Both the position numbers and the translations under genes were made by a program. A model generated the notes under the pieces. It had not been told where the DNA came from. It was given only the letters and a program-made list of their open reading frames with translations, and searched no databases. Positions 6,198 through 6,747 of a DNA stretch of 6,747 nucleotides are shown piece by piece. Source of the stretch: Candidatus Cryptobacteroides faecihippi (GTDB lineage: Bacteria > Bacteroidota > Bacteroidia > Bacteroidales > UBA932); contig JAGHSC010000098.1 of the NCBI GenBank assembly GCA_018066065.1, positions 1 to 6,747 on the forward strand. The letters run 5' to 3'. Each line of letters opens with the position of its first letter. The stretch's first letter is position 1.

Positions 6198-6220
6198 CCA
6201 ACGACTTACACAAATACACC

Positions 6221-6747
6221 ATGATTCTCAAATTCAGCATTACCAACTTCGGTCCTATCCGCGAGACTCAGACAATCAGCTTTGAGGCGGAGAAATCAGA
6301 TCATCTGAAGAATTATTATATCACGGAGGTATCCGGACACCGAGTTCTTAAAGCGATGCTTTTGTTCGGTGCCAACGCATCCGGCAAGACGAACGTTCTG
6401 AACGCCCTGGATGTCCTCCGCAAAAACTGGCCACTGTTCCTGCCGCTTCAAAGACGGAAGGGACTCCTTGTGTCCCGTTTTTGATGGACAGCGAATCGCG
6501 CCTCCAGCCAACTGAGTTTGAGATTGACTTCATACAGGGTAAAGATGTCTTCCGCTACACGGTCAAGGCCAATAGGGACTGCATCCTGTATGAACGTTTG
6601 CGTTCCCAAAGCCGACGCAGGATTGTATTCAGCCGTAATTCGGACGTGAAGTCCCAGCTCACCAAAATCGTTTTCGGGGACGATTATCCTGTCAAGTACG
6701 ATATCGAGGCCGCTACGCTATCCTGCAACACCTTGTGGTATGAAACC
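6221..6747 (+). pseudogene. AAA-family (AAA_15/AAA_21-like) ATPase, frameshifted and cut by the window end
   Basis: The ATG at 6221 begins MILKFSITNFGPI, the usual opening of ATPases with an SMC/OLD-like N-terminus. A Walker A motif follows, GANASGKT (residues 50-57), then NVLNALDVLR. That frame stops at 6484. The -1 frame continues the family and stays open to 6747, with segments ATVPAASKTEGTPCVPFLMD and TEFEIDF. The switch fits an A5 run (6422-6426) that would need six A: the repaired join reads LRKKLATVPAASKTEGTPC. About 176 residues of a protein usually over 350 long are visible; Walker B and the signature motif lie outside. Such ATPases often sit in phage-defence loci, in Bacteroidota often beside RloB-like partners; this is context inference only. 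The lesion may be real or a homopolymer consensus error. No upstream coding partner is intact. Confidence 0.8.

Noticed and set aside
5130..6220. CRISPR array or tandem direct repeats
   Set aside because: No regularly spaced direct repeats were found; only inverted repeats and isolated short words recur.
6418..6430. Programmed -1 frameshift in the ATPase gene
   Set aside because: The run is C-AAA-AAC, not A-AAA-AAC or A-AAA-AAG; the first tRNA would mismatch after slipping, and I saw no clear stimulatory hairpin just downstream.

Overview
The window looks like a chromosomal segment from a member of the Bacteroidota, most likely Bacteroidales. The gene order ileS - dksA/traR-like - lspA is typical of that phylum. 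LspA carries the long insertion seen in Bacteroidota homologues, and two promoters match the phylum-specific sigma consensus (TTTG, about 19 nt, TAnnTTTG) rather than the E. coli -35/-10. Start codons lack clear Shine-Dalgarno sequences, as is usual in this group. I cannot name a genus.

Left part (1-4957) is a tightly packed, co-oriented housekeeping block on the + strand. It holds the 3' two-thirds of ileS (isoleucyl-tRNA synthetase), a DksA/TraR-family regulator with a degenerate zinc finger, lspA (signal peptidase II) starting at a GTG that overlaps the preceding stop, and a gene for an exported protein that joins a LamG/concanavalin-like domain to a glycerophosphodiester phosphodiesterase (GDPD) domain. 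The GDPD gene is broken by an apparent one-base deletion near 4504/4505. The spacings (33 nt, 1-nt overlap, 24 nt) suggest one transcription unit.

Middle (4987-5210) is a self-contained tRNA-Ser(UGA) gene with its own promoter, a long variable arm, a downstream 15-bp palindrome and a strong Rho-independent terminator.

Right part (5211-6747) has a different character: lower GC, gene-poor and full of fragments. It contains a minus-strand scar matching the extreme C-terminus of a type I restriction subunit (HsdR-like). Next come about 700 bp without a convincing intact gene but with several hairpins and a short minus-strand fragment faintly resembling a serine recombinase. Last is a promoter-driven AAA-family ATPase gene (Walker A GANASGKT) that is itself frameshifted in an A5 run and runs off the window. 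This looks like the edge of an accessory or defence island next to a tRNA gene, much of it decayed.

I do not see an intact novel system. The points most worth checking are whether the two single-base frameshifts are real or consensus errors, whether the hairpin-rich region 5590-5820 is a multi-copy element or RNA, and what follows the ATPase gene beyond position 6747.
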